A DNA stretch of 64,000 nucleotides, taken from contig CP085832.1 in the NCBI GenBank assembly GCA_020809705.1, positions 4,464,001 through 4,528,000 of the forward strand, written 5' to 3'. A program made the position numbers and the translations under genes. This DNA comes from Calonectria ilicicola. Taxonomy: Eukaryota; Ascomycota; Sordariomycetes; Hypocreales; Nectriaceae. Each line of letters opens with the position of its first letter. The first letter of the stretch is position 1. Shown here piece by piece: positions 34,634 through 45,795 of the stretch. A model generated the notes under the pieces. It was given only the letters and a program-made list of their open reading frames with translations. It was not told the origin of the DNA and made no database searches.

Positions 34634-36457
34634 TTATACTTGCCCCGATGATTCCTTCAAGGTTAGGTTTGGGTCCATGGATAGAGTATATCGCATCAAG
34701 ATGGTAGGAACCAACTATTTCGGAATTAGTAGAATTCTTTGAAGAGAAATAGTACGGTTTGATGTGATGCCTACCTTTTCCATCTCCAGCCAACTGATGT
34801 CTACAAATTCATTAGTAATATCCGAACAAGAATGACGCATGCTACACTCACTTCTTCCAATACAGGTTCGTGAACCTCCACCAAAGCTAAAAAAGAATTG
34901 TTCTGCAGGCAACAAGTTTAGTTGTGCGTTCATTTTTCCAGACAGTGATACTTACTGTGGGCGGGATTCTCTGGGTCTTCAAGCCAACGTTCGGGCCGAA
35001 ATTCCTCTGCATCTTTACCCCAAATTTCTGGGACCCGGTGAATGACCCAAGCGGAGGATCCAACAACAGTCTAAAATGTCAGTCCTATATCCTAACAAGC
35101 CTCCAATGGGTAAATATTCGAAACTCATCTTGTGATTTGTACCTTTTCTGGGACATGATGCGGGCCAATGGTCATTCCACCCGAAGGAACCTCGCGCTCA
35201 ACAAGAAATCCGACTGCAGGATACAATCGCATGGCCTCATACATGACAGCCTGAAGATATGAGCATGCTTTAGCTTCGCGAGACGTGACAATCGGTGCCA
35301 ATTGCCCACTGTCTTTCTTCTCTTTTAATTCTTCCATCAGCTTATTGTATTTATCGGGGTGTTTTAATAAGCAGTAGAATATTGATCGGAGTGAGCTGGA
35401 TGTAGTGTCTGACCCTGCAAAGACATTCGATGTCATCATGAAGGTAATGTGGGTGTCTGTCAGCTGAGGCTTGGCCTTTTGTACAGTAAACAACTGAGCC
35501 AAAATATCCTTATCATCGCCACCACGGTCCTTTCTGTTGATAACTTCCTTATGTGCAAAGTTATGGAAGTAGCCGTTTCTATCATTTGCGGCCACCCAAC
35601 TCCCAATTAGAGGCATCAACTTGAGTTGCAAATGAAATATCCAAGGTGCTTGCGTCAGCCATGCAATAGATTTTAGCGCCGCTTGGGCTCTTGGAAATAT
35701 GCCGTTGTCGTTCTGGCTCTCAACGAAGCCAAATGGCCGAGAGAAGCTGACGGACCCAATGACATCTAGATATTAATGTTAGTAATGAGGTCACCAGCCT
35801 CAATTATTGGCTTTACTAACCAAACGCAAATAACTGAACAAGAGCTCCAAGATCGACATCTTGCCCGTCGGCAGCATCGAATTGGTCAAGTAATGCGCGG
35901 ATGACTTCATCAACTTTCGGCTCAAGCTGAGTTAAAGAGTCCATAGAATAGGCACGGCTGACAAGCCTTCGTTGTTCGGCGTGGATCTTCTCATTCCTCT
36001 GACCGACAAGGTCAAATGCACGCTTTCCTTGAAAGACTCCGTACGACTCAGCCTTGACGAATCCATTTCCGGCTCCTGGCTTAATGACTAGACATCTTCT
36101 AGAAGACGAGGACTGCTGCATTTCACGCACTGTAGATTTCTCGAAAGGCTGATGGGTCTGCAATACTTCTAGTTTAATTATTAGAGCTGTGCAAAGAGTT
36201 ATCGGTAGTTCAACTGACAATGCGTTAGGCCCCACACGAACAACGCTTCCGTATTTTTCATGCAACGAGACAAATACACGATGAGAATTCCCATGAAATG
36301 TGACATATGCTTGCCAGAGGTTTGTAAGTTTCGCTACGAATGGACCGGGAAACTTAGAAAGAGGAGACAGAAAGCATTGATAAAATATATATAGCGAAAT
36401 GAAAGCAACGCCAGCAATCCCTACCAAAGGGGCGTGGCTGTAGGAAAGTAGTTGCAT
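34634..36457 (-). CDS. Cytochrome P450 monooxygenase
   Basis: Eight exons in minus order (36457-36219, 36168-36131, 36087-35821, 35765-35143, 35070-34956, 34902-34852, 34800-34775, 34714-34634) join in phase to give 479 residues. An N-terminal anchor (residues about 9-30) is followed by FPGPFVAKL. AGSDTTSSS is the I-helix oxygen-binding motif, EAMRLYP is the ExxR motif, FRPERW lies in the PERF region, and FSFGGGSRTCIGR is the heme-binding loop with its Cys ligand. The protein sits on the ER membrane and would oxidise a small molecule with a P450 reductase. The nearest family by these motifs is the pisatin demethylase/ent-kaurene oxidase-like fungal group, which is uncertain. Two very small exons (38 and 26 bases) would be easy to miss. 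The SDR is tail-to-tail with it, suggesting a joint pathway. Confidence 0.9.
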
Positions 36458-38460
36458 CTTCGAAATATTCTGGAAGCCAGTCGATTCAGAATAGCGATTT
36501 TGCCAAGACCGTCATCTTTATAATTCTTTCCCTGATTATTAGAATCTGAAATAATACCGTGTTGATTGGCCCAACCGCATGAAATACGTCACTTCATGTT
36601 TACTGACGCGCATGGTTTCAGTGGAGATAATTTTCCGGTGTTTTCCGACTATGGTAGTGACCGACCATTTTGGGACCAAATTGACACTCTTGCTGACAAT
36701 CTTACCTGACTAAGCTTATTCCACCTATAGCCTTAACATGCAATCAGAATTTGCCAATATGGCCTGAGTTCCCGTATCAACAGGTCGCTATCAAATGGGG
36801 TTGAGTGTGAGCCGATTGAGCCGACAAATCTTGGGATCAAGGTTCCTCTTATTGACTAGAGCTCATAAGGGATAAAGGGTTCCGCTTTCACAAAATAACA
36901 AGCCTGGTTCGATACAATTCTGAATCATATGAAAAGTTAAGTGAACACAACTGTGCGACACATGCGCTGATTTTATTTCCATATGTGCAGTATTTTGCTG
37001 CAAGATTACCCGCTTTCTTCTTTTCTTTTTTTGTTTTTTTCCGCAACCCTTCTCCTGGTCCGTATCAGAGAAAAATTACTTAAGCAAATAAATTCATCTA
37101 TCGCTTTTCTTTCTACTATCAAATTGATGTGTTGGGGCATGTCTTTGATAAACGTGAAAATATCTCAAGCACGATTTTCCAGGGTGGTACTGTGCTCGTA
37201 CTCATCACACACACACTGTGTCATCCACTGCAACTTTTCACGTTCGTTTTGAGCCTCTTCGGAGAATTAAGCCACGGAAAGGGCCGTCCCTTTGGGTGTG
37301 GTGGGGTTTGACATTAAGTATCTCTCTCCAAGGAATCCTTCAGTCTCTCATGATTGAAATACAAAACCGGCTGAATCGCAGCAATATGTAATCACTCTCA
37401 TCTGTGCGTAAGCTAACCAAAAATGCAGATTCTATAAAGCGAGATTGGTCTAAATCGTCAAGTAGTGATCTTTGTTTCATATATTGACTTATTAGTAGCA
37501 ATCCTTTGTACCAGAAGCTGCAACCCTAAAGCGCTAAAAAACCTTAGCTTGAAGGCTGGGGCCTTTTTGGTTGAGCAACATATTGGTCATGTCACGAGTT
37601 TTGCACACACTACCGACTACTCTACATCCAAGAATCTGATGGTACCTTGCCTCAATTTGCTCTAATATCTTTATTCTCAATGGTCAATTGCTTTCACTGA
37701 TACTACACCAAGCTAGCTTAGCCTTTCTCATAAGAAATGCCGAGTTACACATGCCAATAGCGGTCTTCCCAATGAAAATTTCGCATGCATGAAACTGTAA
37801 CTGGACTAAACTCATGTCATACGCTTGCTCACTATTCTAGTTCAACTAGAAAGTCGCGCCGGACGATACTGACTTCTTAACCACTGTCAAATTTGCGAAA
37901 GCCATTTGCATCTAGATGCCCCGAAAGAAGTTCTAGTCTCTAGATTTCCGACTGTAAACCATCATGCCCCCGTCAAGAAACGTGTTGATGAACTGTTGCT
38001 AACACCACATCCACTTGGTTTCATGGCAAGTGAGAAAGCCGGTATTATTACCAAGCGCGAAGTTGGCACGCCCTTTCCAATACAAGATGGAAGACCGTCA
38101 TAAGCCGTTAGATTTCTTGGCTTACTCGAATAGGCAAATCTAGCCGCCTCCGCATTACTGATGGATGGATCGCACACAGGACACCCCTCACGACGGTGCC
38201 TCGTCAGCCTGCCCCCGCACTTCGGATTTCGGTTATATATATCAATTGAGCAAATGTCTGGTCAATCAAGAGAATAGCCGATTACTGGATTCATGTGTTC
38301 TGTCATTTCATCAGACACGTGTTACCAACCACCGCCTAGTCCATTTTAAGGGTACCATAGCCTATTTAAAGGGCTTTCTCGCCCAAGGATGAATCCCCTT
38401 GAGTTTCTCGATTTTCCACAATCAACTAATCATCTCTTTTTTACATCCTCTCACCTCAAC
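36458..38460. other. 2-kb divergent spacer between the P450 and second SDR
   Basis: No gene is supported. A long pyrimidine tract lies at about 37013-37050. Open frames on both strands near 37906-38177 have no recognised domain. The spacer is long for this window and could hide a decayed gene. Confidence 0.4.
38363..38370 (+). promoter_or_regulatory. TATA-like box of the second SDR gene
   Basis: TATTTAAA, followed by GGG, lies about 91 bases before the SDR ATG at 38461. It is a consensus match only. Confidence 0.35.
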
Positions 38461-39455
38461 ATGAGCGAAAGCTTTGCGTACGTCACTGGAGGTGCGTCGG
38501 GAATTGGAAAAGGAGTGGTCCAAATGCTAGTCAAGAACAAGTGTGTTTGTCCGTCAATCCAAGTTACCCACAAGTTAATATTGCCATAGCATAAAGGTCT
38601 TTATCGCTGATAAAGATGTAGAAGGCGCGAAGAAACTTGCAGATGAGCTTAATGCCACCGAGCAGATTGTTAAATATGGTCAAGTGGACACTGCCGACTG
38701 GGACTCTCAGGAAAAAGCGTTCAGTCAAGCTGTCGCAGACTTCGGCCGCATCGACCATGTATATGCCATTGCTGGCATCGGAGAGAGGACTTGGATCCCT
38801 AATAATCCCCATGCGACTGGATTCGAGAGGCCAGACTTGACAGTAATTGACGTGGATCTCAATGGTGTGTTATACACTGTGAGTCTTGCAGTTCAACAGT
38901 TTCGTAAACAGAGTCCTGGTGAAAACGGACTGCGAGGTAAAAGTATGAAAAGCTTCGGTTATAAATGCCATTCTGATACTAAAAAATACCAGTTGTCGCT
39001 GTTTCTAGCGTCTGTGGGCTCTATGCTGTTCCAACTCTGCCTATATATACGGCAGCAAAATAGTGAGTGATGAATGAATAGCTCTTGACGGATTGACTCT
39101 GACACTTTTTAGTGGCGTCACTGGGCTAGTTCGTTCCTACGGTAAGTACTTGCCGGAAGAAAACATTATATTGAACTCGATCAACCCACACGTCGTTCGG
39201 ACAAATATATCCTCTCCGGAATTCTACAAACAAGTCGAAGCTCAGAACCTCTTGACTCCAGTTTCGGCTGTTATTGAGACTTTTGAGATGCTTCTCAAGG
39301 ATGATAAGACGTCGGGAGAGTGTTTTGAAGTGGGGCCAAATTATAAGAAAAATGGAGCTGTGCCTCGAACGGTTACTGAATACCTAGATGAGGAGACTGA
39401 GCAACTGGCTGAGATTTTATATTATCGGGCTCGGCCTCTGCAGCAACCACTTTAA
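38461..39455 (+). CDS. Short-chain dehydrogenase (15-hydroxyprostaglandin dehydrogenase-like)
   Basis: Exons 38461-38540, 38590-38942, 38993-39062 and 39113-39455 give 281 residues. TGGASGIG (9-16) binds the cofactor, VSSVCG holds the catalytic Ser (about 149-150), and YTAAK supplies Tyr163 and Lys167. AIAGIGER replaces the usual NNAG motif. The acidic DKD at the end of beta-2 favours NAD over NADP. An in-frame ATG at 38389 would add 24 residues, but the chosen start directly precedes the Rossmann fold. The likely role is oxidation of a secondary alcohol; the substrate is unknown. It faces the P450 across a 2-kb spacer. Confidence 0.88.
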
Positions 39456-40587
39456 GCGAATGAAAAGCAGAAATCTGAAAAATACTAGCGAAATTCGTTT
39501 CGTGTTCGAATTATATGCTACCGCTTAAATACTTGAGAATGATTTTAAGTAATGAAATTGTAAATCGAGATTTCGCCATGGTGCATTCAGTAAGCGTGAA
39601 ATATTTATCCCTATCAATAAATCTTGAAACGAAACGTTGAAATTTATCATAATTAGATTTGAAGTACTAGATTCACCAGTATTGTTGTTCTTCAGATGTT
39701 GAAAAGTAGATGATTCTCTGCACATGTTGTGAGGCCTCAGCCATTGACTTGAAATGTTCAACCACAAAGTGCCCCAGATCCGTTTATCTAAAGCTAAATA
39801 TAAAAAGGAGGAAGGCAGATAATAGATATTTCTCTCTGATTATATAACTGGGAGCTGTTACGGCCGCACACATATAAAAGGGCATATGAGAAACTGGGGT
39901 GAGTAGGATTAATTGGTAACTGGGCGCCACGATACGAAGCGATATTGTTAAGATCTCATTTGCAAAACTACAAGGCTGTTCAAGAGTATCACACAAAGTT
40001 CGGGGAGTGCGAAGAAGGCAAGAAACAATGGAAGAGAGAAAGTGTGTTTTGGTGCTGATCTCATGCGAAGCCAATGGGACTTTTGGTCACCAACTGAGTC
40101 GGTTTTGGTCTGACTAATATCATAGTTAAAGGTTGAATACTATGCTGTGGTAATAGAGTGGATATGGAAAACTAAGGGATGTTTACCCCAGACTATGTTA
40201 GTTGCCCGCTTACCTGTCTGTCGAGAGAGCTTGACAATCTTATACCCTTGCAGTGGACTAATGAACATAGCCCCGAACTGTGTTGCCAATCACATGCGCT
40301 TGATACGGGTATCAAAACGTGTCTGAGGCGAACGAGATGCAATTCGTCTTTTTGCGAAAGTGGCGTTCGACGTTGTGTCAGACTATCCACTCTAATGGTC
40401 GGTCGGGGTGATCGGCATCCGAGTGGCGTCATGAGCTGAATGGCTTTTGGGGATCACGGGATCTTACACGGGGTTAGTCCTGCCGTGATGCCGTGATGCT
40501 GCATGCCGGCGATAGTAGCCCCTCTCTCTATTTAACCCTCTACCATTTCTTAAAGGACGCAATTGCGAATCAAATTGCGGACACGAA
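39456..40587. other. Intergenic between the second SDR and the FAD oxidase
   Basis: No supported gene. The left part is A/T-rich. The right part (40180-40580) is more GC-balanced, with open frames on both strands but no domain. It includes the promoter of the oxidase. Confidence 0.45.
40529..40535 (+). promoter_or_regulatory. TATA-like box of the FAD oxidase gene
   Basis: TATTTAA after a CTCTCTC tract, 53 bases before the ATG at 40588. It is a consensus match only. Confidence 0.35.
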
Positions 40588-42248
40588 ATGGAGGTCCTCG
40601 CAGCTGGTGTCGCTTGGACACTCCAACGAGTCTCACCACAACAAATCCTCGCTAAATTAGGCCTCATCTCGCTCGTCGCAAATAGCACAGTTCCTTGGTC
40701 ACAATTATCATCTCGACTATCTCCCGAAGCTTCCGTGGTGCTCCCGGGCCAGTCCGACTTTACTAGCTTAGCCAGCCGATGGCGAGAGTGGCATTCGCCC
40801 GAAGTTGGTGCAGTTGTCAATGTTTACACAGAGAGTGACGTCCAAGAAACCGTAGGATATGATTTTAATGCGTTTATTTGTCTGCGACTAACAGCAGATG
40901 TAGATTCGATATGCAAATGAGTTCAGCCTTCCTTTCGTCGCCAGATCTGGGGGCCATGGCGCAACTGAGGCATTGGGGCAAGCTAAAAATGCAATTGTAA
41001 TTGACCTGCGCCGCTTGGACTCCGTAGTTCTTTCTGATGGCGGTGCAGCCGCGACCATCGGCGGAGGCGCGAGCATCAAGAAGGTCGTCGGAAACCTCTG
41101 GGCGGCAGGCAAGCAAACAGGTAAGATGAAATGACGTCAGGGGAGTCAAGGACGCTAATTAATTGGTTTTAGTGAGTGGCATTTGTGAATGTGTTGGCTT
41201 CTCTGCACCAATCCTTGGTGGGGGCCATGGTTGGTTACAGGGTCAGTATGGCCTAGCCGCGGACCAAGTCATCTCAGCTCGCCTCGTGCTCCCGAACGGT
41301 GACGCAGTCATCGTCTCTGACAGCGAAAATCCAGACCTATTTTGGGCACTCAAAGGAGCTGGGCACAATTTTGGTATCGTAACTGAATGGGAGTATCGAG
41401 TGTACGATGTCAAGAATCCAAACTGGTCATATGAAATATTCATCTTCTCGGGCGAAAAGTTGGAGGCGCTTCTCGAATTGACGAATAAAATGATGAAGAA
41501 GCAGCCACCGGAGGTCACGAATTGGATGTATTTTGTTAAAATTCCCGACTTCGATCCAGACCATGTGAGTATCATCTCCAGCCTCACTCGCTCGCTTATT
41601 GCTAATCCACCCAAGCCCATCATTTGGTATGCCCTCATCTACGATGGCCCAGTCGCTAAAGCCCGGGAATACGCGAAACCACTCCACGCTGTGGGGCCCA
41701 TATTTGTTGACCAAGGCGCCGTTCCTATGCCTGACCTAGCTGTTAAGACCTTCATGGGCGAGGGTACTCCAGGATGTGCCACGGGCATGACATCGCTCCG
41801 GTACCCGATCGGGCTAAATTCATACGATGGGCATGCGGTTCGACAAGTCTATAATGAAATGGATGATGCGATGCGAAAGATCCCCCAGTTCGCTGGTTCA
41901 TTCTTCTTACTTGAGGGTTATTCGGCGCATGGTGTGCAAGCGATCAAGGAAGACAGCACAGCGTTCCCGCACCGTGGCGAGGTATTCCTTTTGACATCTT
42001 ACCTTGCTTATCATCCAAATGCGACTCTGGATCCGATAGCTCAAGGTCTTGGAAACTCATTGCGAACCCATTTACTCAAAGCGAGTGGTGATCCCCAACG
42101 GCTGCATGCTTACGTGAATTATGCTCACGGCGATGAGGCTGTTGAGGCTGTCTACGGATGGGAGGAGTGGAGGATCAAAAAGCTAAGGGATCTCAAAGCT
42201 AAATGGGACCCCGATAATCGAATGCGATTCTATAATCCCATTGTCTAA
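40588..42248 (+). CDS. BBE-type FAD-linked oxidase with bicovalent flavin motifs
   Basis: Exons 40588-40851, 40904-41120 and 41173-42248 join in phase to give 518 residues. The N-terminal PCMH-type FAD domain carries ARSGGHG (His106) and, after intron 2, SGICECVG (Cys165). These are the two residues that bind FAD covalently at the 8-alpha and 6 positions in berberine-bridge-type oxidases. The C-terminal WDPDNRMRFYNPI is the BBE region. No signal peptide is seen, while many plant and fungal relatives are secreted, so this one may act inside the cell. The expected reaction is oxidation of an alcohol or sugar, or an oxidative ring closure, with O2 as the acceptor. It fits a biosynthetic role beside the SDRs and P450. 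Confidence 0.9.
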
Positions 42249-42817
42249 AAATTGCTAGAAATTTATGCAGGCCTTGCATTAACTAATGGGAGGTGGGTAA
42301 GGGCTGAGAGGGATGGAAAGAAAAAGCTCGGGAAATCTAGTCTCACACTCGCAACGTGTCGTGAGAAAATATGTCATAGTTTTTGGCATAGCATAACACT
42401 GCGCTTTTGTCATATTATAGTGATATTTTGTGCACGAAGCGCCGTGATTTGCTATCCTCAAGCTTAGTGCTATGGGGCTTAAGGCACCAACACACCGCTC
42501 TGTCTACCTAAACCCAGTCACCTTCGGCCTCTAGTACAAGGATGGCGGAGATTCACGAAGCCTCATACACACCATATTCTATCTATCTTTATATTGCATT
42601 GAAATTTATGGGGAGTTCCCCACTTTCAATAGTCTTCACCAAAGTGAGATTCAGTTTAACAATTATAGGACCTGCACGCCAATAGCCCAAGGCCTATCGT
42701 ATTCCTATCAGAACGATACAAGAGTCCAAGATCGTACTGATTTATACTCTTTTGGGTGATTAGGAACGCCTTATCTCACTTTTCGAAGTTACAATCACTA
42801 TTACTATCACGGCGAAG
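42249..42817. other. Intergenic between the FAD oxidase and the HET gene
   Basis: Nothing gene-like is seen. The right end is the promoter of the HET gene, which starts in the good context GCGAAGATGCG. Confidence 0.5.
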
Positions 42818-44974
42818 ATGCGACTCATAAACACCAGAACCCTTCATTTAGAAGAATTTCTAGGTGAACAAATACCAAAATATGCCATCCTTTCTCATAC
42901 TTGGATTGAGGGGGAAGAGGTTACTCTCGATGAGCTAACGACTCGAGGAGCTCCAGATAAGTCTGGCTGGTTCAAAATCGAAAAGTCTGCTCGACAAGCT
43001 CTGAAAAATAAGCTGGGATACATTTGGATCGACACATGCTGTATCGACAAGTCTAGCAGCGCTGACCTCTCAGAGGCTATCAATTCCATGATGAATTGGT
43101 ATCTGCAGGCCGAAGTGTGCTACACATACCTGGCCGATGTTCCCTCTGGCCTGGGTCAAATTGAGCAGATAACGGCATTTGCTAGCAGTCGCTGGTTCAG
43201 TCGAGGATGGACTCTGCAGGAACTTCTTGCTCCACCCAATCTGGTCTTTTTCTTCAATGATTGGTCGTTCTTTGATACCAGAGATAATTTAGCCATTGAG
43301 ATTAGTGGTATCACGGGTATTGACGAATCCTTTTTGCACAATCGACAAACAGCACTGTCTAATAGTGGCTTGGAAATGTCTTACAGCAATACCGAGGCAG
43401 CCAATTTATCTTTCAGAGCCAGACTTGATTCAGCTAGCATTGCCCAAAGAATGAGTTGGGCTTCCAGGCGACGAACAACCCGTGTTGAAGACACAGCTTA
43501 CTGCCTCTTGGGCATATTTGGCATCAACATGCCGCTGCTCTACGGCGAAGGTTCCAGGGCGTTCTTCAGACTTCAGGAACAAATCTTGATGAGCTCGGAT
43601 GACCAGTCATTACTGGCCTGGAATTTTGATGGATATGATATAAAAACGCTGAAATCGTATGAATCGACTGACTGGTCATGGTACCATAAGAATTCTAAAT
43701 TCGCTGGTGTTTTGGCTAGATCCCCGGCAAGATTTGCAAACTGCCGTGACATATCACGGCTCAGTGTGGGCAAGCTAACTCCGCCTTCATCCATGACAAA
43801 CAAAGGATTGCGGCTTGAACTCCCGATTTCAGAATCATCCTACCCGCACGCCTTCCTGCAATGTCAAACCAAATATGCACCTGATAAGATCTTGGCCCTA
43901 CCTCTAAAATTAACGCCAGAAGGAACTTACGTACGTGCTCAGTCGCCGTTAGCGCTGGTAAACTATCGACTATTGGATAGTCGAATGGCTGTGCTTTACA
44001 CGTATCCACAGGGTGAGTTCACACCAAGCCCGAAGATTCAGGAGTACACGGTTATTACCCGATATCTTCCTCAGGGTCTTAGTGTCATGGACTCTTGGTC
44101 TCCGTCTGCATGCTGGAGTCCTGGTTCGTCAGTAATCATTGAAGGCGATGACCAGGACTATGCATCAAAGCTAGCTGTTATTAAGCTTGGGGATCGCTCC
44201 ACTGGTAAAGCGCACTCTATGCTTCTTGTTGGAACAAGAGGGAAATATGGCACTCAACCTTTAGCATCCTGTTACCTTGTGAAATATGACGACATGAACA
44301 AATACTCACTCGACTGCTGGGAGAGATTACCGCGCCAAAAGCTACCAGGTAATCAAAAGGACCCCGAGGCCGTATTAAAGAAATTATGGTCCTCGATTAG
44401 CAAAGAAACAGACCCTCTTTCACAAGCCCTTTGGACTACAAAAGGAAAATACTCCGTTGACATTGAACTAGAAGACTGCTTTGGAAAGACTGTCATATAC
44501 GTCGATGTTAGTTTTCGTCCACGACCATTCAGCAACGTTAGAAAACTCTTGCTGGAAATGAGAAAAACCTCTCGGCAATATGTGGCTTGCCACAGGGGGT
44601 TCAAGCGAATTCTTTGGTCTTTTTTCGTGGTACCTCGGATTTTCAGTATCGTCGTCGAGTTTTTGGCGCGGCTGGCGAGGAAGGTTGGAACCCACCCCTT
44701 GTCAGCATTCCCGTACTGGGCATGCTACCTGGTTTGTTATGGTGGACATTCATTCCCATTTCCAAAACATCCATTAGAAAAGTATACCCGGAGTTCAAAG
44801 AACCCGAAGCGTGTAGTGGGCATGATTGTGCTTTTCTATGTCTTTTGCAAATTTATTGGGTCCGAGATGGTACTTGACAAGTTCAAAAACACTCTCAACA
44901 CAAACAAGACACATGTTCAAAGAAAGTCTCATATTAGGAAGACTAACCGGAGTGGTCAAGAGGAGGAGAAATAG
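42818..44974 (+). CDS. HET-domain heterokaryon-incompatibility protein
   Basis: An intronless frame of 718 residues. The N-terminal HET domain (about 22-150) carries its three hallmark blocks: YAILSHTWI (22-30), GYIWIDTCCID (67-77) and RGWTLQELLAP (129-139). The layout matches HET-E-like vegetative incompatibility proteins, in which the HET domain triggers cell death when hyphae of different genotype fuse. No NACHT or WD40 region follows. The middle is without known domains and the C-terminus has hydrophobic stretches (YWACYLVCYG, MIVLFYVFCKFIG) that may be membrane segments, then a basic tail. How it would be activated without a sensor region is unclear; the C-terminal part may serve that role (inference). 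Confidence 0.9.
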   Translation: MRLINTRTLHLEEFLGEQIPKYAILSHTWIEGEEVTLDELTTRGAPDKSGWFKIEKSARQALKNKLGYIWIDTCCIDKSSSADLSEAINSMMNWYLQAEVCYTYLADVPSGLGQIEQITAFASSRWFSRGWTLQELLAPPNLVFFFNDWSFFDTRDNLAIEISGITGIDESFLHNRQTALSNSGLEMSYSNTEAANLSFRARLDSASIAQRMSWASRRRTTRVEDTAYCLLGIFGINMPLLYGEGSRAFFRLQEQILMSSDDQSLLAWNFDGYDIKTLKSYESTDWSWYHKNSKFAGVLARSPARFANCRDISRLSVGKLTPPSSMTNKGLRLELPISESSYPHAFLQCQTKYAPDKILALPLKLTPEGTYVRAQSPLALVNYRLLDSRMAVLYTYPQGEFTPSPKIQEYTVITRYLPQGLSVMDSWSPSACWSPGSSVIIEGDDQDYASKLAVIKLGDRSTGKAHSMLLVGTRGKYGTQPLASCYLVKYDDMNKYSLDCWERLPRQKLPGNQKDPEAVLKKLWSSISKETDPLSQALWTTKGKYSVDIELEDCFGKTVIYVDVSFRPRPFSNVRKLLLEMRKTSRQYVACHRGFKRILWSFFVVPRIFSIVVEFLARLARKVGTHPLSAFPYWACYLVCYGGHSFPFPKHPLEKYTRSSKNPKRVVGMIVLFYVFCKFIGSEMVLDKFKNTLNTNKTHVQRKSHIRKTNRSGQEEEK

Positions 44975-45795
44975 TCATGTAAAATTTGAGGTCATTAAAT
45001 AATAATAAAAAATAAATTTTTATTTTATTTATTTTAATATTTATTTTAAATTTTTTTAATAATATTTTAAAGTTAGTAAGTTTTGGTGTAAAGTAGTAAA
45101 TGTTCGGATTTCTTTGGAACGTAATTTTATTGAAAGATTGTCACTTGCAAGGCTGCAAATAGCTTTCATGTGATCTATCAAGTTGGACACACAGGGAGAC
45201 CGTCTTGTTTACTCCCGTCATGTATTCCAAGAGAACTAAGGACTTAGGACATAAACATCTTCAAATTTACCTTCAAAGCGCCTTTTTATGCCCAGTCCCA
45301 TTTTGCACTGATGTTAACCTGTTCAAGCAAGGGTGCTCCGCAAGATCGACGCTGCATTGTCCACTTTTCGGCGTTTTCTAGCGTACCCGAATCCATGTGC
45401 TAGAATAAAGATACAGACAGGCTTGAGAGTAAGTCAGCCTTGTTTACCCGAGGATTTAAGTGTCAAACATTTAAATTTAAATTTAGAATACATAATACGT
45501 TATAATCTAGTGCTTTAAACTGAATGCTATCTACGTATTTAATCGTAGAGGCCGCTACCCCGGGCAAATTCACACCTTTTAAACTAGCTGTAGTGGTCTT
45601 ACCGATGTCGTTGGATTGCCCACCGCTCCATCATTTCTGTTCAGGGCGGGGCCACTAGATAGTTTTCTCCTTGACTGCATTGGTTCAAATCAGTGTGTTG
45701 GTCGCTGTACCCCACTGGAAGGGCACATAAAAAGCCAACAGTGCCCAACAAGTCCCCGTCTCAATTGCTCATCCAACCCATCAAGACCCAACAAG
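44975..45795. other. Intergenic, HET gene to first F-box gene, with an AT-only tract
   Basis: Bases about 44996-45075 are almost pure A/T and low in complexity. The remainder contains no supported gene. The frame of the F-box gene is open back to 45616, but the better start is at 45796. Confidence 0.5.

Noticed and set aside
22115..42248. Search for a PKS, NRPS, terpene synthase or RiPP precursor
   Set aside because: No ketosynthase, adenylation, DDxxD-type or Kex2-repeat precursor motif could be found in any frame of the genes in this block.
45670..45700. GGTTCAAATC resembling a tRNA B box
   Set aside because: No A box or cloverleaf can be folded around it.
45616..45795. A 60-residue N-terminal extension of the first F-box protein
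   Set aside because: The frame is open but the extension is not conserved-looking, is Cys/Ser/Pro-rich, and the ATG at 45796 lies directly before the F-box.
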